Positions 18,834-27,741 of a stretch of 64,000 bases of DNA are shown here, piece by piece. The translations under genes were made by a program, and so were the position numbers. Source of the stretch: Hyphomicrobiales bacterium (GTDB lineage Bacteria > Pseudomonadota > Alphaproteobacteria > Rhizobiales > Rhizobiaceae); contig UBQW01000022.1 of NCBI GenBank assembly GCA_900467745.1, forward strand, positions 259,411 through 323,410, written 5' to 3'. Under the pieces are notes generated by a model, which searched no databases, was not told where the DNA came from, and saw only the letters and a list, made by a program, of their open reading frames with translations. The first letter of the stretch is position 1, and each line of letters starts with the position of its first letter.

Positions 18834-19574
18834 CTATTGGTTCCAGTCACCGAGTGCCGCCTGTATCACGGCCATGGCGGCAACCGCTGCGGTATCGGCG
18901 CGCAATATTCTCGGTCCGAGCGGGATCGCGGTCACGAAATCGAGGCTGCGCAGCCGCGCGCGCTCGTCCTCGGAAAACCCGCCCTCGGGCCCGACGAGCA
19001 GCGCCAGCTTCCGCTCCTTCACCGCCGAGAGGATCGGCAGCGGGTTCTGCCCGGCATCGCCCTCGTCGCAATAGATGATCCGCCGGTCGCTCGGCCATCC
19101 GTCGAGTATGTCGAAAAGCCGCACCGGCTCGGCGACCTCTGGAATGCCGAGAATGCCGCATTGCTCGGCTGCCTCGATGACATTGGCGCGGAGCTTGTCG
19201 AGGTTGTTGATCTTGCCCTGCACGTGCTGCGTCATCACGGGCTGGAGTACGCCGGCGCCCATCTCGACCGCCTTCTGCACCAGATAATCCAGCCGCCCGA
19301 CCTTTAGCGGCGCGAAGAGATAGTGCAGATCGGAAGGCTCCGGCTGCGGCCGGGTCTGTTCCTCCGGCACGATCATGATGCGCTTGCGGGTGGGCAGCGA
19401 GAGCTTCGCCATCCACTCGCCGTCGCGGCCGTTGAAGACAAGGATTTCGGCGCCGTCACCCATCCTCAGCACATTGGCGAGGTAGTTGTATTGGTCCGGC
19501 GTCGCCTCCGCCGCCACGCCTTTGGAGAGGGGAGCGGCAACAAACAGCCGTTGCATTCTGAAATTGGCGCGCAT
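18834..19574 (-). CDS. rsmE: 16S rRNA m3U1498 methyltransferase RsmE
   Basis: 246 aa. It methylates N3 of U1498 in the 30S decoding region. The PUA-like N-terminal domain ([21 protein letters not shown] segment) is followed by a SPOUT methyltransferase domain with the knot motifs [13 protein letters not shown] and [16 protein letters not shown]. The start at 19574 ([11 protein letters not shown]) has AGGACAT just upstream; a longer in-frame start would add 19 atypical residues. It lies 13 bases after the phosphate transporter and is probably cotranscribed with it. Confidence 0.95.
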   Translation of the reverse strand: MRANFRMQRLFVAAPLSKGVAAEATPDQYNYLANVLRMGDGAEILVFNGRDGEWMAKLSLPTRKRIMIVPEEQTRPQPEPSDLHYLFAPLKVGRLDYLVQKAVEMGAGVLQPVMTQHVQGKINNLDKLRANVIEAAEQCGILGIPEVAEPVRLFDILDGWPSDRRIIYCDEGDAGQNPLPILSAVKERKLALLVGPEGGFSEDERARLRSLDFVTAIPLGPRILRADTAAVAAMAVIQAALGDWNQ

Positions 19575-19587
19575 CGAAATGTCCTGG

Positions 19588-21087
19588 CTAAACGAAGAGC
19601 GCGACCATAGCCCAATAGAGCGCGGCCGCAAGCAAAGCGGATGCCGGCACGGTGATGACCCAGGCGGCGATGATCGTCATGAAGTGCGAACGCCGCACCA
19701 GCCGGCGCCGGCGCACCTCGTGGGTGTTGGGATCGTCGGGCTCCTCCAGCATCCAGACCTCCGCCTTGCGGCGCATGTATTCGATCCGGCGCTTGGAGTT
19801 GCGGGTATACCATTCGCGGAAGAAGCCGACGCCGAATACCGCACCGACGGCGATATGCGTGGTACTGACCGGCAGCCCGAGCCAAGAGGCGACGATGACG
19901 GTGAAGGCCGTCGCCATCGCCACGCAATAGGCGCGCATCGGGTTGAGCTTGGTGATCTGCTCGCCGACGAGGCGGATCAGGCGCGGCCCGAACAGCAGCA
20001 GACCGACCGAAATGCCGAGCGCGCCGATCAGCATCACCCATAGCGGTGGTTCTGAGCCGCGGATGAGAGGCTGTCCGAAGGACACGCGCACGATCGCCGA
20101 GAGCGGGCCGACGGCGTTGGACACGTCGTTGGCGCCATGCGCGAAGGAGAGCAGTGCCGCCGCGCCGATCAGCGGCATCTGGAACAGCACCCGCAGTGAG
20201 CTGTTGCGGTTCTCCAGCCCCTGCGCCCGCATATTGACCAGCGGCCGCGCCACCAGCCAGCCGATGACACCCGCGGCGATGCCGATCAGGATGATCGTCG
20301 ACGTCGAGAACGCGTTCATTCGCTCAAGCTGCAGGATCATGTAGGCTGTGAAGCCGCCCACCATGATAGCAATCAGCACCGGCACCCAGCGCTTGGCCGA
20401 GGTGATCTTGTCCTCGCGGTAGATGATCAGCGTCTTGACGAGATAGAGCATGCCGGCAGCAATCACGCCGGCGATCAGCGGTGAGGTCATCCAGCTGGAG
20501 GTGATCTCGGCCAGAACCCGCCAGTTGACCGGCCCCGGCCCGAGCGCGCCCACGCCCGCGCCGATCACCGCGCCGACGATCGAGTGCGTGGTCGAAACGG
20601 GCGCGTTCAGCCATGTCGCGAGGTTGATCCAGAGTGCCGCCGCCATCAGCGCCGCCATCATGATCCAGGAGAGCGTGGCAGGCGGGATCTGCGATGCATC
20701 GACGATGCTGGACGAGATGGTCTTCACCACCGCCCCGCCCGATATCGTCGCGCCGAGAATCTCGAAGATTGCGGCGATCACAAGCGCTTGACCCATGGTC
20801 ATGGCGCGCGCGCCGACGGCGGCGCCAACGTTGTTGGTCACGTCGTTCGCGCCGATGTTCATGGCCATGTAGGCCGCAAGCGCTGCTGCCGCGATCACCA
20901 GCCCCGCATCGGGGCGGCCGAACACGTAGATCGCCGCAAACAGCATGGCGAGGCCGAGAAAGACGAAACCGATCCCCGGCGCCACCAGCTTGCGCGAGAC
21001 ATACTTCGACGCGTCCTCGACCTGCGTGAGCTTGTCGAGATCCTTGTCGAGCGTTCGTTTGGTGAGGACGGTGGGGCGGTCGGCCAT
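19588..21087 (-). CDS. Inorganic phosphate transporter, PiT/PHO4 family
   Basis: 499 aa, inner-membrane protein with about 11 hydrophobic segments. The two PiT signatures are present: [20 protein letters not shown] in the N-terminal half and [18 protein letters not shown] in the second, each with the GANDV-N core; the repeated [13 protein letters not shown] and [13 protein letters not shown] segments are the other family hallmark. Expected to be a low-affinity proton- or sodium-coupled phosphate, or metal-phosphate, carrier. A cytoplasmic tail of about 90 basic residues separates the last helices. No PhoU-like partner is adjacent; rsmE follows directly. Confidence 0.95.
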   Translation of the reverse strand: MADRPTVLTKRTLDKDLDKLTQVEDASKYVSRKLVAPGIGFVFLGLAMLFAAIYVFGRPDAGLVIAAAALAAYMAMNIGANDVTNNVGAAVGARAMTMGQALVIAAIFEILGATISGGAVVKTISSSIVDASQIPPATLSWIMMAALMAAALWINLATWLNAPVSTTHSIVGAVIGAGVGALGPGPVNWRVLAEITSSWMTSPLIAGVIAAGMLYLVKTLIIYREDKITSAKRWVPVLIAIMVGGFTAYMILQLERMNAFSTSTIILIGIAAGVIGWLVARPLVNMRAQGLENRNSSLRVLFQMPLIGAAALLSFAHGANDVSNAVGPLSAIVRVSFGQPLIRGSEPPLWVMLIGALGISVGLLLFGPRLIRLVGEQITKLNPMRAYCVAMATAFTVIVASWLGLPVSTTHIAVGAVFGVGFFREWYTRNSKRRIEYMRRKAEVWMLEEPDDPNTHEVRRRRLVRRSHFMTIIAAWVITVPASALLAAALYWAMVALFV

Positions 21088-21151
21088 GCTGTTCCTTGTG
21101 ATTGAGGCCCGCTTTTGCGCCGCTAATTCTAGCAGCGCAAGATGGCAGGAA

Positions 21152-21676
21152 TCATTCAGCCGGAATCTGTTGCAGCGCCAGCGGCTCGAGTTGCTCCGTC
21201 ATACGGCGTTTGAAGAGCAGGAAGAGATCGCGCAGTTCCGGCTCGTTGACGCGCTTGGCGGCCTCTTCGCAAGAAACCCACTCGTAACGCCGCTCGCCCT
21301 TCTCCTTGAAGCTCTTGGCGATCGTCGAGACCTCTAGCACGTAGACCTGAACCTTGCAGGTCACCTTCAGCCCGTTCTTCAGCACCTTGGGATAGTGGTA
21401 GCAGCCGATCGTCTGGCTCTCGACCGTCCCGCGCACGCCCGCTTCCTCGTAAGCCTCGCGGGCGGCCACCTCGTAGGAGGTCTTGCCATCCATCGGCCAT
21501 CCCTTGGGGATCACCCAGCGGCCGGTATCGCGGCTGGTCAGAAGCAGCACCTCGAGCGCGCCGGTCTTGCCCTTCGTCCGGTAGCAGAGCGCAGCATATT
21601 GCTGGCGCGGAGGGCGCCGGAACATCAGCTGGACATCGGAGGCAAGGCGGGCAAGTAGGCTCAACGGTCGGGTCAC
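21152..21676 (-). CDS. NUDIX hydrolase
   Basis: 174 aa. The Nudix box is recognisable, GKTSYEVAAREAYEEAGVRG, with the metal-binding REAYEEAG core, and the domain starts with YAALCYRTKGKTGALEVLLL. Family members hydrolyse nucleoside diphosphates linked to another moiety; this size and VLLLTSRDTGRWVIPKGWP resemble the DIPP-like (diphosphoinositol polyphosphate/diadenosine) subgroup. The substrate is not proven. It ends about 65 bases before the phosphate transporter starts on the same strand, so it could be cotranscribed with it. Confidence 0.9.
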   Translation of the reverse strand: MTRPLSLLARLASDVQLMFRRPPRQQYAALCYRTKGKTGALEVLLLTSRDTGRWVIPKGWPMDGKTSYEVAAREAYEEAGVRGTVESQTIGCYHYPKVLKNGLKVTCKVQVYVLEVSTIAKSFKEKGERRYEWVSCEEAAKRVNEPELRDLFLLFKRRMTEQLEPLALQQIPAE

Positions 21677-22110
21677 CTTTATCGGTTGGGTGCGTATATT
21701 AGTGTCTCATGGAAAGCTTGCGCGATCCATGTGTGTGTTTTGCTTTCGGTTCAGGCTTTATATCTATCAATAGAGCCTTTCGTTTTGGTTTCGGTTTCAA
21801 GAAACCGCCATCGAATGCTCTATTTCCGTCACGTCGAGTGCCATTTAATATGATATCGACTTTCGTCATAATCAACGACGACGTGAAGCTGCCCGGCGAT
21901 AGCCCCAAACATTGGCAATTCTGCGTCGGTTCTCCACAGAAAAGATTGCCCGGCTAACATCCTGAAGGGGTAATTGAGGCCCTCAAAGCCTGCTCAGACA
22001 GGTGATCCGGCGCAATGAGTCGTTGTGCTTGCGTCGGTCTCGGCGAAAAATATCCTTGGTCGCCACCCGCCATTCGGCTTATCAATGCGTCGAAAACAGG
22101 AGGATGGTTC
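21677..22110. other. AT-rich intergenic region before the SahH-like gene
   Basis: No gene supported. Between about 21710 and 21880 the base composition is much lower in GC than the neighbours, and it contains the perfect palindrome CGGTTTCAAGAAACCG (21792-21807), whose 2-base centre fits a protein-binding site better than an RNA hairpin. AGGAGG (22098-22103) is the ribosome-binding site of the following gene. A SAM or SAH riboswitch was looked for but no known fold was recognised. Confidence 0.45.
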
Positions 22111-23268
22111 ATGGTATCGGAAGCAACGCGCATCGATTGGATCGGAGGCAGCTGCCGGCTGCTGCAGGCAACGGCGGCGGAGTTCCGCGACACTCGCCCC
22201 TTCGAGGGCCTGACGATTGGCACCGGCATCCATCTCGAACCAAAAACGGTGGCGCTTCTGATGACGCTCAACGCCGGCGGCGCGCGCTTGGTCTGCACCG
22301 GCAACCTGAACAGTACCCAGCCGACGACCGTGGAATATCTCCGCAGCCAGGGCATCACCGTCTTCGCCACTCAGACCACCGATCCCGCCGCGCATCATCA
22401 GAGCCTTGTTGCCGTGGTCGCCGAAAAGCCCGATCTGCTGCTCGACAATGGCGGCGATCTCTTCGCCATCGCCGCCGAAAGCCCCTACGCCAATCTCCTT
22501 GGTGGCACCGAGGAGACCACTTCCGGCCGCACCCGCCTGCTGCCGCTGCGCGACAAGCTCAACATGCCGATCCTCGTCATCAACGACAGCCCGATCAAGC
22601 AGTTCGCCGAAAACAAGCATGCCGTCGGCCAGAGCCTGTTCGAGAGCTACATGCGCTTTACCAACCGCTCCACCAACGGCAAGCGCGTCACGGTGTTCGG
22701 CTATGGCGCCTGCGGCAAGGGCACGGCCGCCTGCTTCCGCAATGCCTTCTCGCAGGTCAGCGTCGTCGATATCGATCCGGTGACCACGCTCGAAGCGCAT
22801 CTGGATGGTTTCGTCACACCACTGCGCGATGACGCCATCCGCTCCGCCGACGTGCTCGTCACCGTCACCGGCCATCCCGATATCATCACCTTGAAGGACC
22901 TGCCGCTGATCAAGAACGGCGCCATCCTGATGAACGGCGGCCACTTCCCCAACGAGATCGACGTTGCCGCCTTCCGCGCCCACGAGGATGTCGTCGCGAC
23001 CGATCGCTATGAGGCCGATGGCATCGAGACCCTGCACATGAAGGACGGCCGCGCCATCCACATCCTGGGCGGCGGCCACATGGCCAACCTCGCCGGCCCG
23101 CGCCCGCTAGGTAATTCCGTGGAATCCATGGACCTCGGCTTCACCCTGCAGGTCCGCTGCCTGGAACGCGTCGCCAAGCGCGGCGTCGGCCCTGAAGCCT
23201 GCATCGTACCGGTCCCTGCGGATATCGACGCGATGGTGGCGAGCGCCTATCTCGATCTGGCGCGGTAG
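22111..23268 (+). CDS. Adenosylhomocysteinase-like protein (SahH paralogue)
   Basis: 385 aa, shorter than canonical SahH (about 430-470). Shared motifs are NSTQPTTVEYL, LLLDNGGDLF, GGTEETTSGRTRL, NDSPIKQF, the NAD-binding Rossmann motif FGYGACGKGTA, VTGHPDII and GGHFPNEID. Differences matter: the usual CN-FSTQDHAAAA becomes GNLNSTQPTTVEY, the GHPSFVMSNSFTNQ region is GGGHMANLAGPRPLGNS, and the C-terminus ends at YLDLAR without the KPDHYRY tail that contacts NAD of the neighbouring subunit in true SahH. An AGGAGG 7 bases upstream fixes the start at 22111. It may hydrolyse an altered nucleosyl-homocysteine or have lost that activity; this is inferred. Confidence 0.78.
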   Translation: MVSEATRIDWIGGSCRLLQATAAEFRDTRPFEGLTIGTGIHLEPKTVALLMTLNAGGARLVCTGNLNSTQPTTVEYLRSQGITVFATQTTDPAAHHQSLVAVVAEKPDLLLDNGGDLFAIAAESPYANLLGGTEETTSGRTRLLPLRDKLNMPILVINDSPIKQFAENKHAVGQSLFESYMRFTNRSTNGKRVTVFGYGACGKGTAACFRNAFSQVSVVDIDPVTTLEAHLDGFVTPLRDDAIRSADVLVTVTGHPDIITLKDLPLIKNGAILMNGGHFPNEIDVAAFRAHEDVVATDRYEADGIETLHMKDGRAIHILGGGHMANLAGPRPLGNSVESMDLGFTLQVRCLERVAKRGVGPEACIVPVPADIDAMVASAYLDLAR

Positions 23269-23283
23269 GACTTTCCATTGGCT

Positions 23284-23306
23284 GCCGGGGCCGCATAAGC
23301 CCCGGC
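23284..23306. terminator. Bidirectional hairpin between convergent genes
   Basis: GCCGGGGC (23284-23291) pairs perfectly with GCCCCGGC (23299-23306) over a 7-base loop, between the SahH-like gene and the convergent dehydrogenase. There is no T-run, so efficiency is uncertain. Confidence 0.5.
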
Positions 23307-23315
23307 GTGCGGCCA

Positions 23316-24314
23316 TCAATCGATCTCGACCACCAGCTTGCCCTCAGCTTCGCGGCTTTCGATCAACCTGTGTGCCTCGGCGACATCGGCAAGCGAAAAC
23401 CGCCGGCTGTCCATGCGTGGCAACAGCTTGCCCGCTTCGGCGAGCCGCGTCACCTCGCGCAGGATCTCGCCGTGATGCGCGCGGCCTTCGCCCGTTAGCA
23501 GCGGCAGCAGCGTGAACACGCCGGAATAGCTCGCCGCCTTGAAGGAGAGCGGCGCCAGCGCATGCGTGCCCCAGCCGAGCGCGCTGACGACATGGCCGAA
23601 CCGGCCGACCGCCTTGAACGCCATGTCGAGCCCGGCGCCGCCGACCGTGTCATAGACGACATCGAAGCCGCGTCCCCCAGTATACGTCGCGACGTGATCC
23701 TCAATGGTGCCGACGGCGCGGTCGATCGGTGTGGCGCCGAGGCTGCGGAGATAGTCTGCCTTCGCCGCGCCGTCGATCGCGTAGACATCGGCGCCGACAG
23801 CCCTGGCGATCTGCACCGCGATATGCCCGACCCCGCCGGCACCGCCGATGACGAGGACACGCTGGCCGCTCGCAACCTTCGCCCGGTCCACAAGCCCTTC
23901 CCATGCGGTGATCGCAGCGAGCGGCAGCGCGGCAGCTTCCCGCATCGACAGATTGCTCGGCTTGAGCGCGATGAGATCGGCGTCGACAGCCGCGAACTCG
24001 GCCAGCGACCCCTGAATGCCGCCGACACCGCCGGTCATGCCGTAGACGGCGTCGCCGCGCCGGAAGCCGGTCACATCAGGGCCGACTGCCTCCACGATTC
24101 CCGCCATGTCGATGCCGAGTATGGCGGGCAGGGGATGGCGGGCATGGGCGGCGTTGCCGGCGCGGATCTTGGTGTCGAGGGGATTGACCCCGCTCGCCTG
24201 GATGCGCACGAGCACTTGGCCTTTGGCAGCGTCGGGCCGGGCAATCTCGGTCTGGCGAAACGCGCCCTGCGGTGCGTCGATAACCAGCGCTTTCATCGTG
24301 GATTTCGAAGACAT
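23316..24314 (-). CDS. Zinc-independent MDR oxidoreductase (quinone oxidoreductase-like)
   Basis: 332 aa. Medium-chain dehydrogenase/reductase with GroES-like N-terminal domain (VRIQASGVNPLDTKIRAG, GIDMAGIVEAVGPDVTGF) and a Rossmann domain starting VLVIGGAGGVGHIAVQIA. The zinc-binding Cys/His residues of alcohol dehydrogenases are lacking, which places it with the quinone oxidoreductase/zeta-crystallin-like NADPH enzymes. Substrate unknown. Starts at 24314, although MKALVIDAP six codons in is an equally good start. It diverges from a LysR regulator at 24410 that probably controls it. Confidence 0.88.
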   Translation of the reverse strand: MSSKSTMKALVIDAPQGAFRQTEIARPDAAKGQVLVRIQASGVNPLDTKIRAGNAAHARHPLPAILGIDMAGIVEAVGPDVTGFRRGDAVYGMTGGVGGIQGSLAEFAAVDADLIALKPSNLSMREAAALPLAAITAWEGLVDRAKVASGQRVLVIGGAGGVGHIAVQIARAVGADVYAIDGAAKADYLRSLGATPIDRAVGTIEDHVATYTGGRGFDVVYDTVGGAGLDMAFKAVGRFGHVVSALGWGTHALAPLSFKAASYSGVFTLLPLLTGEGRAHHGEILREVTRLAEAGKLLPRMDSRRFSLADVAEAHRLIESREAEGKLVVEID

Positions 24315-24371
24315 GGAACACTCCTTTCGTGTGTGTGAAAGGAGGATGCGCCGTTGAAGATCGAATGGAAA

Positions 24372-24388
24372 TCATAGATAACGTATGA
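24372..24388. promoter_or_regulatory. LysR-type operator candidate TCATA-N7-TATGA
   Basis: TCATA (24372-24376) and TATGA (24384-24388) are a perfect 5-base dyad with a 7-base spacer in the 95-base gap between the dehydrogenase and the divergent LysR gene. This matches the size of the T-N11-A dyads bound by LysR proteins. Confidence 0.45.
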
Positions 24389-24409
24389 AGATCATGCAGA
24401 AATGTTTGG

Positions 24410-25267
24410 GTGAGTATGGAGTGGAGCGATCTCAGGCTGTTCCTGGCCATTGCCAGGCTGGGCACTTTGGGTGCGGCAGCGCGCAGCCTTGGGCTGACCC
24501 AGCCGACCATGGGCCGGCGTCTGCGCGCCCTTGAGGCAGCGCTCGGCCAGACGCTCTTCCAGCGCACGGCCGATGGTTTCGTGCTGACCGACGAAGGCGT
24601 GGCGGTCTTCGCTCATGCCGAGCGGATAGAGGAGGAGGCGCTTGCCCTGCAGCGCGAACTGGCCGGCACCGCCAGCGACCTCACCGGCTTTCTGCGCCTC
24701 TCGTCCTCGGATTGGTTCGGCACCCATCTGCTGGCACCTGTCATCGCCGAGTTTTCGCTCGCCTATCCCAAGGTTGTCGTCGAGCTTTTGACAGATAGCC
24801 GCCTGCTCAGCCTCTCCCGGCGCGAGGCGGACCTCGTCTTCCGCATCGCGCCCTTCACGGAGCCGGAAGTAATCTCCCGCCGGTTGCTGCGCATCGAATA
24901 TGGCCTCTATATCAAGCGTGGCCTGCCGCACCCGGTGGCGGGAAGCGGGGAGGGCGCGCGTCTGGTCACCATGGACGAGGCTTTCGGCGGCATGCCAGAT
25001 GTCGTGTGGCTTCAGCGCCTGCTGCCGAAAGCGACGATCGCGCTTCGCAGCAACAATCGCGATGTGCAGGCAACGCTCTGCGCCAACGGCGCCGGCCTCG
25101 CAGTCTTGCCGCGCCCGCTTGGCGACAGCCTGGCCGCGATCGAGCGGGTCGATCTCGGCGAACCGCCGCCGGGGCGCGATACGTGGGTGGGCTATCACCG
25201 CGACATGAAGCGCATGGCGCGGCTGCGCGCTTTGCTCGATCACGTCATCGAGCGGCTGGCCAATTGA
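24410..25267 (+). CDS. LysR family regulator divergent from the MDR dehydrogenase
   Basis: 285 aa. The helix-turn-helix is at the start, SDLRLFLAIARLGTLGAAARSLGLTQPTMGRRLRALEAALG, and the substrate-binding domain follows (LTGFLRLSSSDWFGTHLLAPVI). A GTG at 24410 or an ATG two codons later can start it. It is convergent with the next LysR gene, whose stop lies only a few bases beyond. It most likely regulates the divergent oxidoreductase; the effector is unknown. Confidence 0.9.
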   Translation: MSMEWSDLRLFLAIARLGTLGAAARSLGLTQPTMGRRLRALEAALGQTLFQRTADGFVLTDEGVAVFAHAERIEEEALALQRELAGTASDLTGFLRLSSSDWFGTHLLAPVIAEFSLAYPKVVVELLTDSRLLSLSRREADLVFRIAPFTEPEVISRRLLRIEYGLYIKRGLPHPVAGSGEGARLVTMDEAFGGMPDVVWLQRLLPKATIALRSNNRDVQATLCANGAGLAVLPRPLGDSLAAIERVDLGEPPPGRDTWVGYHRDMKRMARLRALLDHVIERLAN

Positions 25268-25270
25268 CCG

Positions 25271-26167
25271 TCACCGCTCCCAGTAAGGCACCGGGCCATA
25301 AAGCTCTGCGAGATAATCGATGAACAGCCGCACCTTGGCCGGGAGGAATTGGCGGCTTGGGTAGACGGCCGACAGCGTGACGTTGCGCGATCCCTCGTAA
25401 GCCGGTAGGACCTGCACCAGCTGGCCGGATTTCAGCTCCGCGCCGATATCCCAGGTCGAGCGCAAGGCGATGCCGAGGCCGGCAATCACGGCCTCGCGGA
25501 TCACCTCGCTGGAATTGGTGACAAGCATCCCCTCCGGCCGGATCGACAGCGCGCCCTCAGGCCCCTCAAGCCGCCAGACGTCGTTATTGTGCGCCGGCAG
25601 GCAGCGGTGCCGCTTGAGGTCGTCGATGCTCTCGGGCGTGCCATTGGCCTTGAGATAATCCGGAGAGGCGCAGAGCACCCGACGCACGGGCGCCAGGCGG
25701 CGGGCGACAAGGCTGGAATCGGTGAGCTCCGCGATGCGGATCGCCAGATCGAACCCGCCGCCGACGATGTCGCTTAACTCGTCGGAAAGCACGAGGTTGA
25801 TGGCAAGATCGGGATGGGCGTCCATGAAACGCTTCAGATGCGGCGCGATGTGCATTCGACCGAACGAGGTCGGCGCCGACACTTTCAGCGTCCCATGCAT
25901 CTGCGCCGAGCGCCCGGAAATGTAGAACTCCGCCTCCTCGAGCCCGGCCAGAATGCCGAGCACCCGGTCGTAGAAACCCTGGCCGGCTTCGGTGAGCGAT
26001 ATCTGCCGCGTCGTCCGTTGCAGAAGCCGCGTTCCCAGCCGGTCTTCCAGCCGCTTGATGCGCTTGGACACCACCGCCGGCGAGAAGCCGAGCGCCCGCC
26101 CGGCAAGCGACATGCTGCCCGTCGCCGCCACCTTGGCGAAGATTTCTAGATCTCCCAGATTGGTCAT
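25271..26167 (-). CDS. LysR family regulator divergent from glcDEF
   Basis: 298 aa. N-terminal helix-turn-helix GDLEIFAKVAATGSMSLAGRALGFSPAVVSKRIKRLED, then the periplasmic-binding-protein-like effector domain beginning at GTLKVSAPTSFGRMHIAPHL. The ATG at 26167 is preferred to a start 14 codons upstream. It faces glcD across about 135 bases, so it is a natural candidate regulator of the glycolate operon. It shows the compact form of the many LysR proteins resembling DsdC/AaeR types, so a repressor or activator role cannot be told. Confidence 0.88.
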   Translation of the reverse strand: MTNLGDLEIFAKVAATGSMSLAGRALGFSPAVVSKRIKRLEDRLGTRLLQRTTRQISLTEAGQGFYDRVLGILAGLEEAEFYISGRSAQMHGTLKVSAPTSFGRMHIAPHLKRFMDAHPDLAINLVLSDELSDIVGGGFDLAIRIAELTDSSLVARRLAPVRRVLCASPDYLKANGTPESIDDLKRHRCLPAHNNDVWRLEGPEGALSIRPEGMLVTNSSEVIREAVIAGLGIALRSTWDIGAELKSGQLVQVLPAYEGSRNVTLSAVYPSRQFLPAKVRLFIDYLAELYGPVPYWER

Positions 26168-26301
26168 GTCGCCCCGATAATTTCTTATTTTGTCATAAGT
26201 GCTTAGCATTTGCGCCGAATTGGGGAAAGTGTTAAGCCCGAAGCCTTGGCAGTATGGAGGATACGGCCGGTTTCTCCTTGGATGGAGAAGGGAGGAAAGG
26301 C

Positions 26302-27741
26302 ATGTCCGACGCCATTTCGTTTCTCGCCCCGCGCGCCGATGTCATGGCGCGCCGCCGGCAGATCGTTGCCGATCTCGCCGATCTCCTGCCGCCGGAATGC
26401 CTGGTCTCCGAGCCGCGCGAACTCATGCCCTTCGAGACCGACGCCTTCGTTTCCTACCGCCGCATGCCGCTCGCCGTGGCTCTCCCGCGCAGCACGGCCG
26501 AAGTGGCGGCGGTGATGAAATATTGCCATCGCTACGGCATCCCCGTCGTCCCGCGCGGCGCCGGTACGTCGCTGTCAGGCGGCGCCATTCCGCAGGAGGA
26601 TGCGGTCGTCGTCTGCGTCTCGAAGATGAACCGCATCATCGAGATCGACCTTTTCAATCGCGCCGCAGTGGTCGAGGCCGGCGTGACCAATCTCAACATT
26701 TCCGAAGCCGTCTCCGCCGACGGCTTCTTCTACGCGCCCGATCCGAGCTCGCAGCTCGCCTGCACCATCGGCGGCAATATCGGCATGAACTCGGGCGGCG
26801 CCCACTGCCTGAAATACGGCGTCACCACAAACAACCTGCTCGGCGTGAAAATGGTGCTGGTCGATGGCACGGTCATCGATCTCGGCGGCAAGGGGCTGGA
26901 TGCCGGTGGCTATGATCTCTTAGGCCTCGTCTGCGGCCACGAGGGCCAGCTCGGCATCGTGACGGAAGCGACGGTGCGCCTGATCGCCAAGCCGGAAGGC
27001 GCGCGCCCGGTGCTTTTCGGCTTTCCGACCTCGGAGGAGGCGGGCTCCTGCGTTGCCGATATCATCGCATCCGGCATCATCCCCGTCGCCATCGAGTTCA
27101 TGGACAAGCCGGCGATCGAGATCTGCGAGGCCTTCGCCAAGGCCGGCTATCCCCTTGATGTCGGCGCTTTGCTGATCGTCGAAGTCGAGGGCTCGGAAGC
27201 CGAGATGGACGACATGCTGAAGGACATCGTCGACATCGCCCGCCGCCATGGCGTCAGCACGGTGCGCGAATGCCAGTCGGCCACGGAAGCAGCACTCATC
27301 TGGAAAGGCCGCAAATCCGCCTTCGGCGCCACCGGCCGCATTGCCGATTACATCTGCATGGATGGCACCGTGCCGCTCAGCCAGCTCTCCTATGTGCTGA
27401 AGAAGACCTCCGAGATCATCGAGCGCCATGGCCTGCGCGTCGCCAATGTCTTCCATGCCGGCGACGGCAACATGCACCCACTCATCCTTTTCAACGCCAA
27501 CGATCCAGACGACGCCGCCCGCGCCGAGGCGGCCGGCATGGAGATCCTGAAGCTTTGCGTCGATGCCGGCGGCTGCCTCACCGGAGAACACGGCGTCGGC
27601 ATCGAGAAGCGCGATCTGATGCGCCATCAATATTCCGATGCCGATCTCGCCCAGCAGATAGCCGTCCGCGCCGCCTTCGATCCCGGCTGGCTGCTCAATC
27701 CCTCCAAGGTCTTCCCGCTCGAAGGGCGCCAACCCACATGA
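26302..27741 (+). CDS. glcD: Glycolate oxidase FAD subunit GlcD
   Basis: 479 aa. The FAD-linked subunit of the membrane-associated glycolate oxidase that converts glycolate to glyoxylate. The FAD-binding type 4 domain shows VPRGAGTSLSGGAIP around residue 80-95 and GHEGQLGIVTEATVRL; the C-terminal domain has HAGDGNMHPLI and the signature GCLTGEHGVGIEKRDLM. GGAGG (26291-26295) lies upstream of the ATG; an earlier in-frame start adds 16 residues without support. Its stop overlaps the glcE start by the sequence ATGA. Confidence 0.96.
   Translation: MSDAISFLAPRADVMARRRQIVADLADLLPPECLVSEPRELMPFETDAFVSYRRMPLAVALPRSTAEVAAVMKYCHRYGIPVVPRGAGTSLSGGAIPQEDAVVVCVSKMNRIIEIDLFNRAAVVEAGVTNLNISEAVSADGFFYAPDPSSQLACTIGGNIGMNSGGAHCLKYGVTTNNLLGVKMVLVDGTVIDLGGKGLDAGGYDLLGLVCGHEGQLGIVTEATVRLIAKPEGARPVLFGFPTSEEAGSCVADIIASGIIPVAIEFMDKPAIEICEAFAKAGYPLDVGALLIVEVEGSEAEMDDMLKDIVDIARRHGVSTVRECQSATEAALIWKGRKSAFGATGRIADYICMDGTVPLSQLSYVLKKTSEIIERHGLRVANVFHAGDGNMHPLILFNANDPDDAARAEAAGMEILKLCVDAGGCLTGEHGVGIEKRDLMRHQYSDADLAQQIAVRAAFDPGWLLNPSKVFPLEGRQPT

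Noticed and set aside
21699..21908. 69-codon minus-strand frame (MGLSPGSFTSSL...)
   Set aside because: AT-rich context, no ribosome-binding site and lysine/proline-rich low-information sequence; no evidence that it is coding.
22015..22110. N-terminal extension of the SahH-like gene (starting at 22015)
   Set aside because: A perfect AGGAGG 7 bases before the ATG at 22111 and the conserved start of the protein there make the shorter form far more likely.
21677..22110. SAM or SAH riboswitch before the SahH-like gene
   Set aside because: No conserved riboswitch core recognisable by eye; a covariance search would be needed to decide.
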